Shown piece after piece: positions 16,951 to 26,126 of a DNA stretch of 64,000 bases. The stretch is taken from contig NZ_JBBIXN010000005.1 in assembly GCF_037646455.1 (NCBI RefSeq), positions 1 to 64,000 of the forward strand, in the 5' to 3' direction. Position 1 is the first letter of the stretch. The number at the start of each line of letters is the position of its first letter. This DNA comes from Draconibacterium mangrovi_A (lineage in GTDB: Bacteria; Bacteroidota; Bacteroidia; Bacteroidales; Prolixibacteraceae). Position numbers and translations under genes: made by a program. Under the pieces are notes generated by a model. That model was not told the origin of the DNA. It searched no databases and saw only the letters and a list, made by a program, of their open reading frames with translations.

Positions 16951-17269
16951 TCATTTGAGCAAAAGCTGATTTTGAGTATCCTCATGAAGGCTAACATCCA
17001 TTCTAAGGCATGTGCCACCATCGGCATTTCCACTTTCTCCTTCAAGGTGGAGCAATATACCATCCTGAGAAGAAAGTGGCTAATATTCCTATACGTCAAC
17101 CCTTAAAAGAAGGTCCATATTTTTTGTGTGATCTTAATAGCAACATTGATTTGTAAATTGAATAAAGAATCATTCTAAAAAGGGTGGTTCTTTTATATTT
17201 CATTTAAAGTCTGTAAATTTAATTACAACATTCTCACTTTGAATTGCATACGCAATAAAATCAATAATT
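16951..17269. other. Intergenic region before the propeller lipoprotein gene
   Basis: About 320 bp. Frames of 40-60 codons run on both strands (for example an ATG at 16985 plus) but none resembles a known protein. The right half holds copy R1 of the cargo repeat (17141-17201), which includes a hairpin-forming AGAATCATTC...GGGTGGTTCT segment that could also act as a terminator. Confidence 0.4.
17141..17201 (+). repeat. Cargo-gene intergenic repeat R1
   Basis: Matches the second half of copy R3 (18853-18921). Both read CA-A/T-CATTG, TTTGT-A/G-A, TTGAAT, AGAATCA-T/C-TCT, AAAAGGGTG and TTTTATATT in the same order, with small gaps. The AGAATCATTCT and AGGGTGGTTCT parts can pair in RNA through G-U pairs. 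Confidence 0.65.
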
Positions 17270-18118
17270 ATGAAAACACTAACTTTCAAGTTCACGATTT
17301 TGGTTATTGTCGTATTACAACTGATGTTTACTTATTCCTGCCAAGATAACCAAGAAGAAATCTTACCCGAGATTGTTCCAAAGATGATATTTTGTGATAA
17401 TGATGGAGTTTGGCGAGTTGATGAAAAGGGAAATAAGAGATTAATAGACATAGAAAATTTTGAATACCGCCCTTTAAATGTAGGAGTTGAGGTTCAAAAT
17501 GATACGATATATGTACATAACAATTACATAGTGTCTGTAATAGACTTGTCAGGAAATCATATAAGAGACATTTCTATTTCTCCAGAAGTTTCTTACCCTT
17601 TACAATTTTGCATCCTCCCAGATGGCAGATTTGCATTTTTAGACAACAAAAATGACAAGGTGAGTTTTACAACTGCCACTGGAGAGTTTATTCTTGATGT
17701 TCCCATGGAGAATCCAAGTCCTGAGAATCTGCAAAATGTGAATGGAGTTGTGGTTGATAGTTGTTTGATAGTTGCAAATACAGGTTATGGCACGGTTCTG
17801 AGTATAAATCTGAATTCCTATCAGAGTTCAATACATTTATTACAAGCACTAGGAGATATTGATTTTTGCAACGGGATTTTTTATCATTGCGATGGAAGAT
17901 TTATCTATAGAGCAAAGCCAGATGCTTATGAAAGTGAATTGATCTGCACTTTTATGGGTTACAATGCAGTGGGATTAGCTGTTGATGAAAATGGAACTTA
18001 TGCATACGTAACTATGAACTTTGCAAATAAAATTTATAAAGTGGATTTGGCAAATGATAGTTACTTATTATTCATGGATGAATTAAATTATCCAACTGAT
18101 ATTGAATGGGTAAAGTAA
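17270..18118 (+). CDS. Lipoprotein with beta-propeller-like repeats
   Basis: A 282-aa exported protein with a lipoprotein signal (VVLQLMFTYSC, Cys near 24) and an acidic linker. The remainder has repeats of NHL/YncE-type propeller blades: FCDNDGVWRVDEKGN, VIDLSGNHIRDI, FCILPDGRFAFLDN, VAVDENGTYAYVT-like GLAVDENGTYAYV, and YKVDLAND. Likely a 6- or 7-bladed propeller at the cell surface or periplasmic face that binds a ligand or partner. No enzyme motif is visible. First of a run of exported-protein genes in the element, each separated by a copy of the same repeat. Confidence 0.72.
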   Translation: MKTLTFKFTILVIVVLQLMFTYSCQDNQEEILPEIVPKMIFCDNDGVWRVDEKGNKRLIDIENFEYRPLNVGVEVQNDTIYVHNNYIVSVIDLSGNHIRDISISPEVSYPLQFCILPDGRFAFLDNKNDKVSFTTATGEFILDVPMENPSPENLQNVNGVVVDSCLIVANTGYGTVLSINLNSYQSSIHLLQALGDIDFCNGIFYHCDGRFIYRAKPDAYESELICTFMGYNAVGLAVDENGTYAYVTMNFANKIYKVDLANDSYLLFMDELNYPTDIEWVK

Positions 18119-18136
18119 CAGTGAATTACAGTTTTT

Positions 18137-18183
18137 TTGGTTGTTTAAATGAAGCCATTGTGCTGAATAAGCATCAATTGATT
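18137..18183 (+). repeat. Cargo-gene intergenic repeat R2
   Basis: 37 of 47 bases match the first half of copy R3 (18828-18874) without gaps, including AAATGAAG/GAATGAAG and CTGAATAA. It overlaps the 3' end of the minus-strand gene at 18145-18744, so the C-terminal codons of that gene fall inside the repeat. Confidence 0.7.
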
Positions 18184-18744
18184 ATTGGTGTTTGGGACTA
18201 TTTTTACACCCCATCCACTACTCGTTTGGAATTTACGTGGTCCCATCAGTGAAATTCCCGCTGCCATTATTCCTACAACTGGTATTACAAGGACAAAAGC
18301 TAGACCTGCAGATCCCCAAGCAGCAGCATACAAAGGAAAGAATGCAGCAGGAATAGAAACTAAAGTTAACAATCCACCAGCAACCTTTCTCCCTTCATTT
18401 TTAAATACAATTCCTTTTATCCAATCAATGTCAGCAAGTAGGATCGTATCTATGTCATTAGTGTGCGCCTCTTTATAATTAGCAGAATAATGATCGCTAT
18501 AAGTTGTCCTAATTGTATTTAAAACGATGGCATCCTTTAACAAGGAAGAGACTGATCCTTTTACTAATTTACCTCGAGAAGTATAGATACGAATCTTTGT
18601 GTTTGGCTTGAAAAAGAACTCCTTAGCATTAGAGTTTTTAACTTTTTCAACCGTTAGTACTAAATTTTCGTCATAGTTTGTCTGAGCATTACTATAAGAA
18701 GTAATTAGACTACAAAATATAATTGAGAAGACAATGTATCTCAT
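18145..18744 (-). CDS. Exported protein with hydrophobic C-terminal region, unknown function
   Basis: Starting at MRYIVFSIIFC this is 199 aa; a frame beginning 14 codons earlier is less likely because the internal ATG gives a clean signal peptide (cut near SNAQ). Residues about 25-125 are a soluble region with KFNTKIRIYTSRGKLVKG-like content (seen: PNTKIRIYTSRGKLVKG). Two Gly/Ala-rich membrane segments follow (about 130-175). It is the only minus-strand gene in the exported-protein run. Its last codons lie inside repeat R2, and R3 lies 84 bp upstream of the start. Function unknown. Confidence 0.6.
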   Translation of the reverse strand: MRYIVFSIIFCSLITSYSNAQTNYDENLVLTVEKVKNSNAKEFFFKPNTKIRIYTSRGKLVKGSVSSLLKDAIVLNTIRTTYSDHYSANYKEAHTNDIDTILLADIDWIKGIVFKNEGRKVAGGLLTLVSIPAAFFPLYAAAWGSAGLAFVLVIPVVGIMAAGISLMGPRKFQTSSGWGVKIVPNTNNQLMLIQHNGFI

Positions 18745-19198
18745 AGATTTGGTTTTTAAGTAATTAAAAGTAACAAAATAATACATAAGATGTAAGTTCC
18801 ATTATAACAACAATTTGTTGGTGGCTTGAATGAAGATATTGGACTGAATAATCATCATTGGTTTGTGAGTTGAATATTAGAATCACTCTTAAAAGGGTGA
18901 ATCTATTTCTTTTATATTCTCGAAATGTAGATTCATTCTGTTTAAGTCCCATTATGATAAAAGCCAATATTCAATATTGACTTGCTTAGCAATATTTTAT
19001 ATCTTTTATTCCCTTAGACGAATTTCTTTGTCCAAACACCAATCATTAAATCACATGGACAAATAATGGGTGTTTTTATACCCAAACATGAAAATCCTAA
19101 AATCTTACTTTTTATAGCAGAGTGAATTGAATTAGTGTGATTAATGAATTAAATAAGTGGTTAGCCACTAAACAATTATGAACTTAAAATTAAGCATC
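18745..19198. other. Divergent intergenic region with repeat R3
   Basis: About 450 bp between a minus-strand and a plus-strand gene, so promoters for both should lie here, though no clear TAnnTTTG box stands out. It holds the longest repeat copy (R3). The rest is AT-rich, with no gene seen. Confidence 0.4.
18828..18921 (+). repeat. Cargo-gene intergenic repeat R3 (fullest copy)
   Basis: Contains both halves of the repeat: the first (TTGGTGGCTTGAATGAAG onward) matches R2 and R4, the second (CATCATTGGTTTGTGAG through GGGTGAATCT and TTTTATATT) matches R1. A hairpin-like AGAATCAC / GGTGAATCT pair lies in the second half. It is in the same orientation as the other copies. Confidence 0.7.
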
Positions 19199-20134
19199 AT
19201 GAAACTTAAACTTTTCTTTTTGATGGCACTCCTATTTGTTGGTGTCATTGGTTGTGTTGAAGAAACTGTACAACCAGAACCTTTGTCTCTAAAGTCTGCT
19301 CAAGCAAATGTAGTTCAATTAACTCCCGAATTCCTTGATGCTATGAACTTATTAATCGACGAGAGAGGAGATAAATTCAGGATTGCTATGGTAGAAACGA
19401 TTACTAAAGGTAATAGTGATGAGATCGGACAAACCATTTATTCCAAATTTGTTGGAAATAAACAATTGGATTCCGATTTTGCTCCCAATGATACTTGGCG
19501 TTCCTGGAGTGCCGATAATGGAAATTCAATTACTTATGCCATAGACATGACTGAAGATGCTGAACCTTCTGGATTAACTGCTGAAGAAACTGAAGCTGCT
19601 ATAGTAAATGCCTTTAATACCTGGGATGCCGTTAATTGTTCCGACTTAGGATTGACAAGGAATCCAGCCGAAGGTATAGACTTAGGATATTTGGCTTTCT
19701 TATATGGAATGGATGGCTCTGAAGAAATTGTTGCAGATGTTATGCAATGCGGATGGGGATTCCCACTTGATGCTCAAACTATTGGAGCTACCTTTACCTT
19801 TATCTGGGTTGATGATACTGGTGAACCACTTGATATGGATGGAGATGGTAAAAATGATGTAGCATTCAGGGAAACCTATTACAATCCTATATTTAACTGG
19901 GTAGTAGAAGGAGGGTCATTAGATAATATTGATGTACAAACAATAACTACTCATGAAATAGGTCATTGTTTGAGCCAAGCACATTTCGGAATGATATCTA
20001 TTAACAAGGCAGGAAAAGTAATTGTTGCTCCACGTGCTTTAATGAATTCCATTTATCTGGGACCTTTGCATGAACTTCTTGGTACTGATAAGGCAGGACA
20101 TTGCAGCATATGGGATGAATGGCCATTGTATTAA
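19199..20134 (+). CDS. Metzincin-like zinc metalloprotease lipoprotein
   Basis: Starting at MKLKLFFLM (the internal ATG, which gives a standard lipoprotein signal LFVGVIGC) this is 311 aa. The zinc motif HEIGHCLSQAH (about 252-262) is a HExxHxxxxxH metzincin pattern, but the usual Gly at position 8 is Ser. A Met-turn candidate, APRALMNSIY, follows about 28 residues later, as in matrixin-type proteases. A VDDTGEPLDMDGDGKNDVAF segment looks like a calcium-binding loop. Predicted surface-anchored peptidase. It sits between repeats R3 and R4 within the exported-protein run. Confidence 0.75.
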   Translation: MKLKLFFLMALLFVGVIGCVEETVQPEPLSLKSAQANVVQLTPEFLDAMNLLIDERGDKFRIAMVETITKGNSDEIGQTIYSKFVGNKQLDSDFAPNDTWRSWSADNGNSITYAIDMTEDAEPSGLTAEETEAAIVNAFNTWDAVNCSDLGLTRNPAEGIDLGYLAFLYGMDGSEEIVADVMQCGWGFPLDAQTIGATFTFIWVDDTGEPLDMDGDGKNDVAFRETYYNPIFNWVVEGGSLDNIDVQTITTHEIGHCLSQAHFGMISINKAGKVIVAPRALMNSIYLGPLHELLGTDKAGHCSIWDEWPLY

Positions 20135-20171
20135 ATAATTACTGTTTCACAAATTGTGAAGAAATAATACC

Positions 20172-20206
20172 AAGGGTTTAGCTATTTAAAGCCGAACCCT
20201 TTTTTT
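20172..20206 (+). terminator. Terminator after the metzincin-like gene
   Basis: AAGGGTT / AACCCTT stem with an inner AGC/GCC part and a run of seven T on the plus strand, 38 bp after the stop. Confidence 0.75.
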
Positions 20207-20358
20207 GTTGGATTTCCAAATAGCAAATCTCCATTCTGAGCATTGATATATCCTCGATAACAGCCACTATCTCCTTTCTGTGGTATAAACTACCAGTTGG
20301 AATAGAAAATATCTCACGCATCTATAGTGTACCCCTCAGAATCGATGTCTGGAATTTA

Positions 20359-20440
20359 TTGGTGGATTGAATCGCCATCACTGAGTTGTGAGCTAAAGCA
20401 CAATTCTAGGAGTCATATGATAGGAAGGTTCTTCTGTTGT
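20359..20440 (+). repeat. Cargo-gene intergenic repeat R4 (degenerate)
   Basis: Begins TTGGTGGATTGAAT (13 of 14 bases as in R3), then after a deletion continues CATCACTGAGTTGTGAGC (14 of 18 as in R3). The remaining part is weakly similar. Same orientation as R1-R3. Confidence 0.55.
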
Positions 20441-20613
20441 TTATATTCAGTTATCTTTTGAGTTAGCTTAAATGCTTGATTATTAGCTCTTAATTTAGTA
20501 ACTTTAATTAACTGCTATTTTAATTTCTAATATAAGCCAAAAAGTGAAAAACTTCATTTTTATATTCTGTTTATTCTCTTGCTAACTAAATTCTTCATGT
20601 AAATTAAGGTATT

Positions 20614-22884
20614 ATGAACAAGTCTGTAACGTTATTCACTATCATCCTGATGCTGTTCTTTACCCCTGACATAACGCACGGACAAGGAAATACTTTAATT
20701 GTTACCAGCAAAGAAGATAGTGGATCAGGCACTTTTCGTCAGGCGCTGCTGGATGCACAAAACGGTGATACAATAATCTTCGACACATTTGTATTTCTAC
20801 CCAATACACCGGATACTATATTCCTTACTAATCCATTGCCTGCTTTAATTCAGGGTTCCCTTATAATTGACGCAAGTAATGCCGGAGTTGTGATTGACGG
20901 CAGCATGATAACTTTGACAGAATTTCATGGATTGCAAATATCATCGAATAATAATATAATACGCGGGCTTCATTTAACGAACTTTATCGGTTCATGTATA
21001 GCTCTTGGAGGGGATGTTCAAAATAACATTATCGGTGGTGACCGTAAAATTGGTACTGGTCCTTCCGGTCTGGGTAATATACTTACTGGAAATGGTACAT
21101 TTGGCATTGGTATGTGGGGTGAGAACACTTCAAATAATACCATACAGGGTAATGTGATTGGCACCGATGTAAATGGAACAAATGTAACAGGTAATTTTAG
21201 TGGAGGTATTTTCCTTGATGGGGTTAAAAATAATCTCATTGCAGCTAATATTGTTGGTGGTTACCGGGATCATGGTGTGCATATTGGAGGAGGGACTGAA
21301 GGGCACAATATAGTACGTGGCAATTTTATCGGCACTAATGCCAGTGTTACGAACAAAATTACAGCATCAGATTGGTCCTGTGGAATAAGCATAGACCATT
21401 CTGGTTTTAATATAATTGGTCCTGATAATGTGATTGCTAACCACGGTAAAGAAGGTATTGTAATACGCGGTGAAAGCTCATTGGGAAACCACATTACTAA
21501 GAACAGTATTTACAAAAACAAAGGTTTGGGCATAGCACTTTGGCAAAATGGGAATAGACAGTTGCCTGCGCCTATCCTGCTTGACTTTAAAAAACAAACC
21601 GGTAATATATCCGGTATTGCCTGTGCTAACTGTATTGTGGAGATTTTTTCTGATAACGAAGATGAGGGAGAATTTTACGAAGGTCAAACAATAGCTGATA
21701 ACGAGGGCAATTTTTCATTTAATAAAGGTGCACCTTTTAAAAGTGCACACATTACAGCAACAGCTTCAGATACTGAAAGTAATACCAGTGCGTTTGCATT
21801 GTTTACACCAGATATTCCGGAGAGAAATATAATTCTTCAGGAGGGGAATAACAATTCTAAAATTACTCTGAAGACAAAGACATCAGATGAATTAGAAGAT
21901 AATCGTATAGGAACCGGATGGGAACTTGAATGGATATATAACATAGGTGCTAAGCGTACACGCCTTTCATTAAATGATATTGAAGAAGAAAGGATTGACT
22001 GGAGTAAATCAGAATTTGAGATTCCAGAGGATTTGGATCACTGGGCATCAGAATTGGCAGCTATTGGTGTTATTCCGCATTTTACACTTAGTTTTTGGGA
22101 TAAAGCAAATCATCCTGACGGATGGAAAGAAGATGCAGGATACTCAAGATTTCAGAACGAAGAAGAAATACAGCGTTACCTTGAATTTGTTGAATTTATA
22201 GTTAGTCATTTTAAAGACCGTATAAATTATTTTGAATTGTGGAATGAACCCGATAATGGAGGCTTCCCTCTACAACACATAAGAGTGTCTGATTATATAA
22301 ATCTTGTTGAAAAAGTAGTCCCTGTTATACGGCAAGAGCATCCTGATGCTAAAATCATGGTAGGTTCTACCTCAAATTTAATGTATAGCAAGTATTGGGT
22401 GGATGGCATTATTAGTTCTGATCGAATTATGCCCTTAATTGATGTTATTTGTTGGCATCCCTTTTATGGTCAATCTCCTTCAGATGAAGATACCAAAGAG
22501 TATTATTACAATTATTCCTCAACTATACAGGCGCTTAAAGATACAGCTTCAGCACATGGATTTACAGGTGAATATTTTGCTGATGAAGTTGGATGGCTTC
22601 AAGACGGACAGCCATTTACTTCGGAGCCAACAGTATCCAGTCTTATTCAGGCAGCCAAATATTATGCCCGGGGTATCATAATGCATTTAGGATTGAATGT
22701 TACTGTAGCTGGACTTCAAATACCTCCACATGCTCAGCCTGATTATTCAACAATTCGAAATTTATGCACTATTATGTCCGGGAACAAACCTGATACACTT
22801 GAAGTGGACATACGGTGTGAGGCTACCAACATTAAATACTTTAGTTTTTCTTTAGCCAACAATACTAAATTGTTTGCTGTGTAG
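20614..22884 (+). CDS. Beta-helix plus GH-A clan glycosidase, truncated by an in-frame TAG
   Basis: 756 aa up to an amber stop. A signal peptide (cut near HGQG) precedes a parallel beta-helix region (about 25-330) that starts with the CSLREA-like TSKEDSGSGTFRQALLDAQ and has many N-x-I-x-G-N turns. A TIM-barrel glycosidase domain (about 400-700) carries the GH-A signatures: acid/base Glu in FELWNEPDN (about 542) and a likely nucleophile Glu in YFADEVGW (about 655), as in GH39/GH5 enzymes. The frame continues without shift past the TAG into the rest of the barrel's C-terminal part and a sorting domain. Where TAG occurs, relatives usually have Trp (AVWTDG), so TGG-to-TAG is the likely change. 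Confidence 0.75.
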   Translation: MNKSVTLFTIILMLFFTPDITHGQGNTLIVTSKEDSGSGTFRQALLDAQNGDTIIFDTFVFLPNTPDTIFLTNPLPALIQGSLIIDASNAGVVIDGSMITLTEFHGLQISSNNNIIRGLHLTNFIGSCIALGGDVQNNIIGGDRKIGTGPSGLGNILTGNGTFGIGMWGENTSNNTIQGNVIGTDVNGTNVTGNFSGGIFLDGVKNNLIAANIVGGYRDHGVHIGGGTEGHNIVRGNFIGTNASVTNKITASDWSCGISIDHSGFNIIGPDNVIANHGKEGIVIRGESSLGNHITKNSIYKNKGLGIALWQNGNRQLPAPILLDFKKQTGNISGIACANCIVEIFSDNEDEGEFYEGQTIADNEGNFSFNKGAPFKSAHITATASDTESNTSAFALFTPDIPERNIILQEGNNNSKITLKTKTSDELEDNRIGTGWELEWIYNIGAKRTRLSLNDIEEERIDWSKSEFEIPEDLDHWASELAAIGVIPHFTLSFWDKANHPDGWKEDAGYSRFQNEEEIQRYLEFVEFIVSHFKDRINYFELWNEPDNGGFPLQHIRVSDYINLVEKVVPVIRQEHPDAKIMVGSTSNLMYSKYWVDGIISSDRIMPLIDVICWHPFYGQSPSDEDTKEYYYNYSSTIQALKDTASAHGFTGEYFADEVGWLQDGQPFTSEPTVSSLIQAAKYYARGIIMHLGLNVTVAGLQIPPHAQPDYSTIRNLCTIMSGNKPDTLEVDIRCEATNIKYFSFSLANNTKLFAV

Positions 22885-23391
22885 ACAGATGGTATTGCTG
22901 AGGATTATGATCCAGGAGTGCCAGCCACAATTAAATTACCAGGTTTTACAGATAAAAAGGTTTACGGAATAGATGTACTCAATGGTTTCGAGCAAGAACT
23001 TGTTACTGAAGTCGAAAATGACAGCCTCGTGATCTATAACTTGTTGGTAAAAGATTATCCGATCATCCTAAGATTTAGTTCGACAACGGTTGGGATAAAA
23101 GACAAAATACATCCAGATGATCTCAAACTTGACATTTATCCAAATCCATTCAATACAACAACCACAATTGAGTTTCAGATTCCCGAACGTAGTAATGTGT
23201 GCGTGAAGATTTATAATATTCAGGGTAGGGAAATTCGCACTTTAATAAATAAAAAATTACAGGAAGGTGTTTATAAAATACCGTGGAATGGATTGGATTA
23301 TGCAGGAAAGGCAGTATCTGCAGGAATGTATTTTATTCGTATGAAAAGCGACGATCATGTAAAAACGGGGAAATCTTTACTATTAAAATAA
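22885..23391 (+). pseudogene. Detached C-terminus of the same glycosidase with type IX sorting domain
   Basis: In frame with 20614-22884, separated only by the TAG at 22882-22884. It reads TDGIAEDYDPGVPATIKLPG, a typical C-terminal beta-sandwich continuation, then a sorting domain: LDIYPNPFNTTTTIEF, VKIYNIQGREIRTL, a Gly-rich turn, and AGMYFIRM near the end. An independent GTG start at 22918 is possible but would give a protein with no signal peptide, so this is best read as the lost tail of one 925-aa protein. Without it the enzyme could not be routed through type IX secretion. Confidence 0.75.
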
Positions 23392-23896
23392 TAAGTTTTA
23401 TATCATATCCCACACCCACAACCCCCAACCTGAATCCATCAAACTATCAATGTTTATAATACTTTGGGCGTATGGACGTAGCATTCTATAAAACTTTTGG
23501 AAAAATTTTTTTGCTTTGAATAATACTGTTTATTCTGTTCCACCGATGAAATGATGGTGATTTAGTGATGGTTTTATTGTAACATTCGGGCTGCTTTTTG
23601 CATTCATCCTAATGGGACCCGAAAAGAAAACAACATTAACTCAGTCGGTACATGAAATCAATTGTATGCTAATTGAAGCTCAAATTGATTAGTATATCGA
23701 AATTATAACCGATTATCAAACCTATCTAGGTGATTTAAATTTAAGTAGCAATCAGTAATCTCAGAGTCTGACTTCCGTTTAAAGGGGTGTGCCGATATCG
23801 GCATTTTTAATCACAGTGTTAAGTGGTATTATAGTACCTGTTGGATGAAAAATTGCAGATATTGCCTAATTTGCGTTATGTGTGTTCTCTTCCCCC
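23392..23896. other. Intergenic region between the glycosidase and the helicase
   Basis: About 500 bp. One short frame (ATG at 23611, 26 codons, or open from about 23557) is too short to support. No terminator hairpin is obvious for the two convergent genes and no RNA gene is seen. Confidence 0.35.
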
Positions 23897-26083
23897 TTAT
23901 ATGTCGTATTTCACTTTATCCACCTCTGCCAAAAATCTTGAAGGATGTGTGAAAACAGCATCCCATGATTGAATGTAAGAAGGCATTGTAATAAACAGGT
24001 TTTCTTCAGCCCGTGTAACGGCTACATAAAAAAGTCTTCGTTCCTCCTCCAGTTCATGAATGGTTTCCATTGATCTTACCGACGGAAGCAGTCCATCCAG
24101 AAGATGAGGTAGAAATACTGTATGCCATTCCAAGCCTTTTGCCGAGTGTATGGTGGATACCACCAGCGGTTTTTCATCATCATCCACAAGAGGAAGATTT
24201 TGATCCTGATAGCGGTTGGATGGTGGTTCAAGCGTAAAATCAGCAAGGAATTTTTGAAGGTCATCGTATTTCTGGGCTATAACCCGGAAAGTTTCCAAAT
24301 CCTTTATCCTTACCTCGTAATCATCTTCTACTTTCTTTAACAGTGGAATATAGAACGGATACAGAATATCGAACATTTTAACTGGTGACAAGCCATCTTC
24401 ATTTAATTGTAAATATAGCTCCTCGATTTTTTTAAGTTCTTCGTGATATTTCCGGCCATAAAATCGGTCAAATTTTATTTCCCCGGAGAGAGAGTGTATA
24501 TGCTTAACTATTTCTGAAGCTCGCACCTTTCCAATTCCCTGAATTAATTGTAGTACCCTGTGCCATGCAACTGCATCCAGCGGATTGAATGTCAGCTTTA
24601 AGAATGCAACTATATCCTTTACATGCCGACGCTCACTGAATTTAATACCGCCGACAACAACAAATGGAATTTGTCTTTTCATCAGTTCTGCCTGTACATA
24701 ATTGCTTTGCCAGCTTGCACGGGTGAGAATTGAAAACTTTGAAAATTCAAGTGCATTGCCACGTATTTCAAGAATTTTATCAACGATATATTCGGCTTCT
24801 TCAACACCATCTGCAAATCTTCTGACAGCAGGTTTTATTTCTGAAGGAACCGTGGAATGAAGGTTCTTCTTAAAACCGATTTTTGCATTTTCGATTACAT
24901 TGTTGGCAAAATCCAGTATTCCCTGTCCGCTCCTGTAATTCTGTTCAATCTTCACCACCTTACAGGTAGGAAATGAAACCGGAAATCGGAGGATATTTTC
25001 AAAATTAGCTCCACGGAAGGAATATATGCTTTGGGAGTCGTCACCAACTACAGTGATATTGGACTGCCCTTTGCAGAGTAATTCAACAATTTCTCTCTGG
25101 GTATTGTTGGTGTCCTGGTATTCATCCACCAGAATATATTTGATTCTTTCACGCAGTTTATTTCTGAATACTTCGTTATCCCGCAGCTTATCTCTTAAAT
25201 CAGTCATCAAATCATCGTAGTCCTTCAGATTCGATGCTTTTTTATAGGCTTCATAGGCCCGATCCAGTAATTCAAGCTCCTGCAGAAATGGGGTATACTT
25301 ATCAAAGTATTTCACTACCGTGTCGGCAATCGATAGTTCATGATTCCGCGCTTTTGAAAGTATATCTTGTACAGTGTCTTTCTTTGGGAACGGTCTGTCA
25401 TTCTTTTTAGACAGTTTCAATTCATTTTTTAGCAAATCAATGATATCAGCAGCGTCGGCATCATCGATAATAGTAAAGTTGGTTGGAATCTGAAGCAGGT
25501 TGCCATACTGCCGGAGTGTCATATTTGAAAAGCTGTGAAAGGTTCCACCTAGGACATTTCCAACAGATTTGTCACCCAATAGTTTTTCCACCCTGGTCAA
25601 CATCTCATTTGCTGCTTTACGGGTGAAAGTTAACAGGAGGATTTGGGAAGGAGTAACGCCATTCTCAATAAGCCAGCTGACTTTATAAGTTATCACTCTT
25701 GTTTTTCCTGAACCGGCCCCTGCTATCACCAACAAGGAATTTTTTGTTTCCAGAACAGCTGTTAACTGTTCACGATTAAGTTCCGCGGCGTAGTCAATTT
25801 TGTATTTCTTCTTTGGTTTAAAAACCCGGTTAGGCAACAATCGCTCGGTAATACCTGTTGATATTTTTTTAAGTTCCTGTATTTTCTGTTCTGTTTCTTC
25901 ATCTACAAAGATTTCCTCGTATTCATCGAATACCAAATCATCAGTGCCGGATGTTTGCAATGCTTTATTGTCAGCATTATTGTCAAAGTGGAGAGACAAT
26001 CGAGCAATAACATCTTCCATCGAGATATCATCAGAACTTTCGTTTTCTTCCTGTATTTTTTTAATTTCTTTCATTTCAACCAA
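23897..26083 (-). CDS. UvrD/PcrA-type SF1 DNA helicase
   Basis: A 728-aa ATP-dependent 3'-5' helicase, cytoplasmic. All SF1A motifs are visible: Q motif ELNREQLTAV (about 101), I AGAGSGKT (121-128), Ia TFTRKAANEM, II VDEYQDTN, III GDDSQSIYSFRGA, IV EQNYRSG, V STIHSAKGLEW, VI RRLFYVAVTRAEE. An acidic N-terminal extension of about 95 residues precedes the core and is not standard for UvrD. A SplB-like radical SAM gene ends 43 bp upstream on the same strand, so the two probably form an operon. The role could be element replication, repair or defence. It is not the housekeeping UvrD by context. Confidence 0.9.
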   Translation of the reverse strand: MVEMKEIKKIQEENESSDDISMEDVIARLSLHFDNNADNKALQTSGTDDLVFDEYEEIFVDEETEQKIQELKKISTGITERLLPNRVFKPKKKYKIDYAAELNREQLTAVLETKNSLLVIAGAGSGKTRVITYKVSWLIENGVTPSQILLLTFTRKAANEMLTRVEKLLGDKSVGNVLGGTFHSFSNMTLRQYGNLLQIPTNFTIIDDADAADIIDLLKNELKLSKKNDRPFPKKDTVQDILSKARNHELSIADTVVKYFDKYTPFLQELELLDRAYEAYKKASNLKDYDDLMTDLRDKLRDNEVFRNKLRERIKYILVDEYQDTNNTQREIVELLCKGQSNITVVGDDSQSIYSFRGANFENILRFPVSFPTCKVVKIEQNYRSGQGILDFANNVIENAKIGFKKNLHSTVPSEIKPAVRRFADGVEEAEYIVDKILEIRGNALEFSKFSILTRASWQSNYVQAELMKRQIPFVVVGGIKFSERRHVKDIVAFLKLTFNPLDAVAWHRVLQLIQGIGKVRASEIVKHIHSLSGEIKFDRFYGRKYHEELKKIEELYLQLNEDGLSPVKMFDILYPFYIPLLKKVEDDYEVRIKDLETFRVIAQKYDDLQKFLADFTLEPPSNRYQDQNLPLVDDDEKPLVVSTIHSAKGLEWHTVFLPHLLDGLLPSVRSMETIHELEEERRLFYVAVTRAEENLFITMPSYIQSWDAVFTHPSRFLAEVDKVKYDI

Positions 26084-26126
26084 ATTTAATTAATATTTCT
26101 CCAACCCACCCGCCCTTTCTTTCAGT

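Larger units (their letters stand above)
20135..20613. other. Intergenic region before the beta-helix glycosidase
   Basis: Nearly 480 bp holding a terminator (20172-20206) and repeat copy R4 (20359-20440). No gene is seen. The 100 bp before 20614 are AT-rich, as expected for a promoter, but no strong box is evident. Confidence 0.4.

Noticed and set aside
17141..17201. R1 read purely as a rho-independent terminator
   Set aside because: It can pair as a hairpin, but related copies lie upstream of genes on both strands where a terminator would make no sense, so a repeat is the better description.
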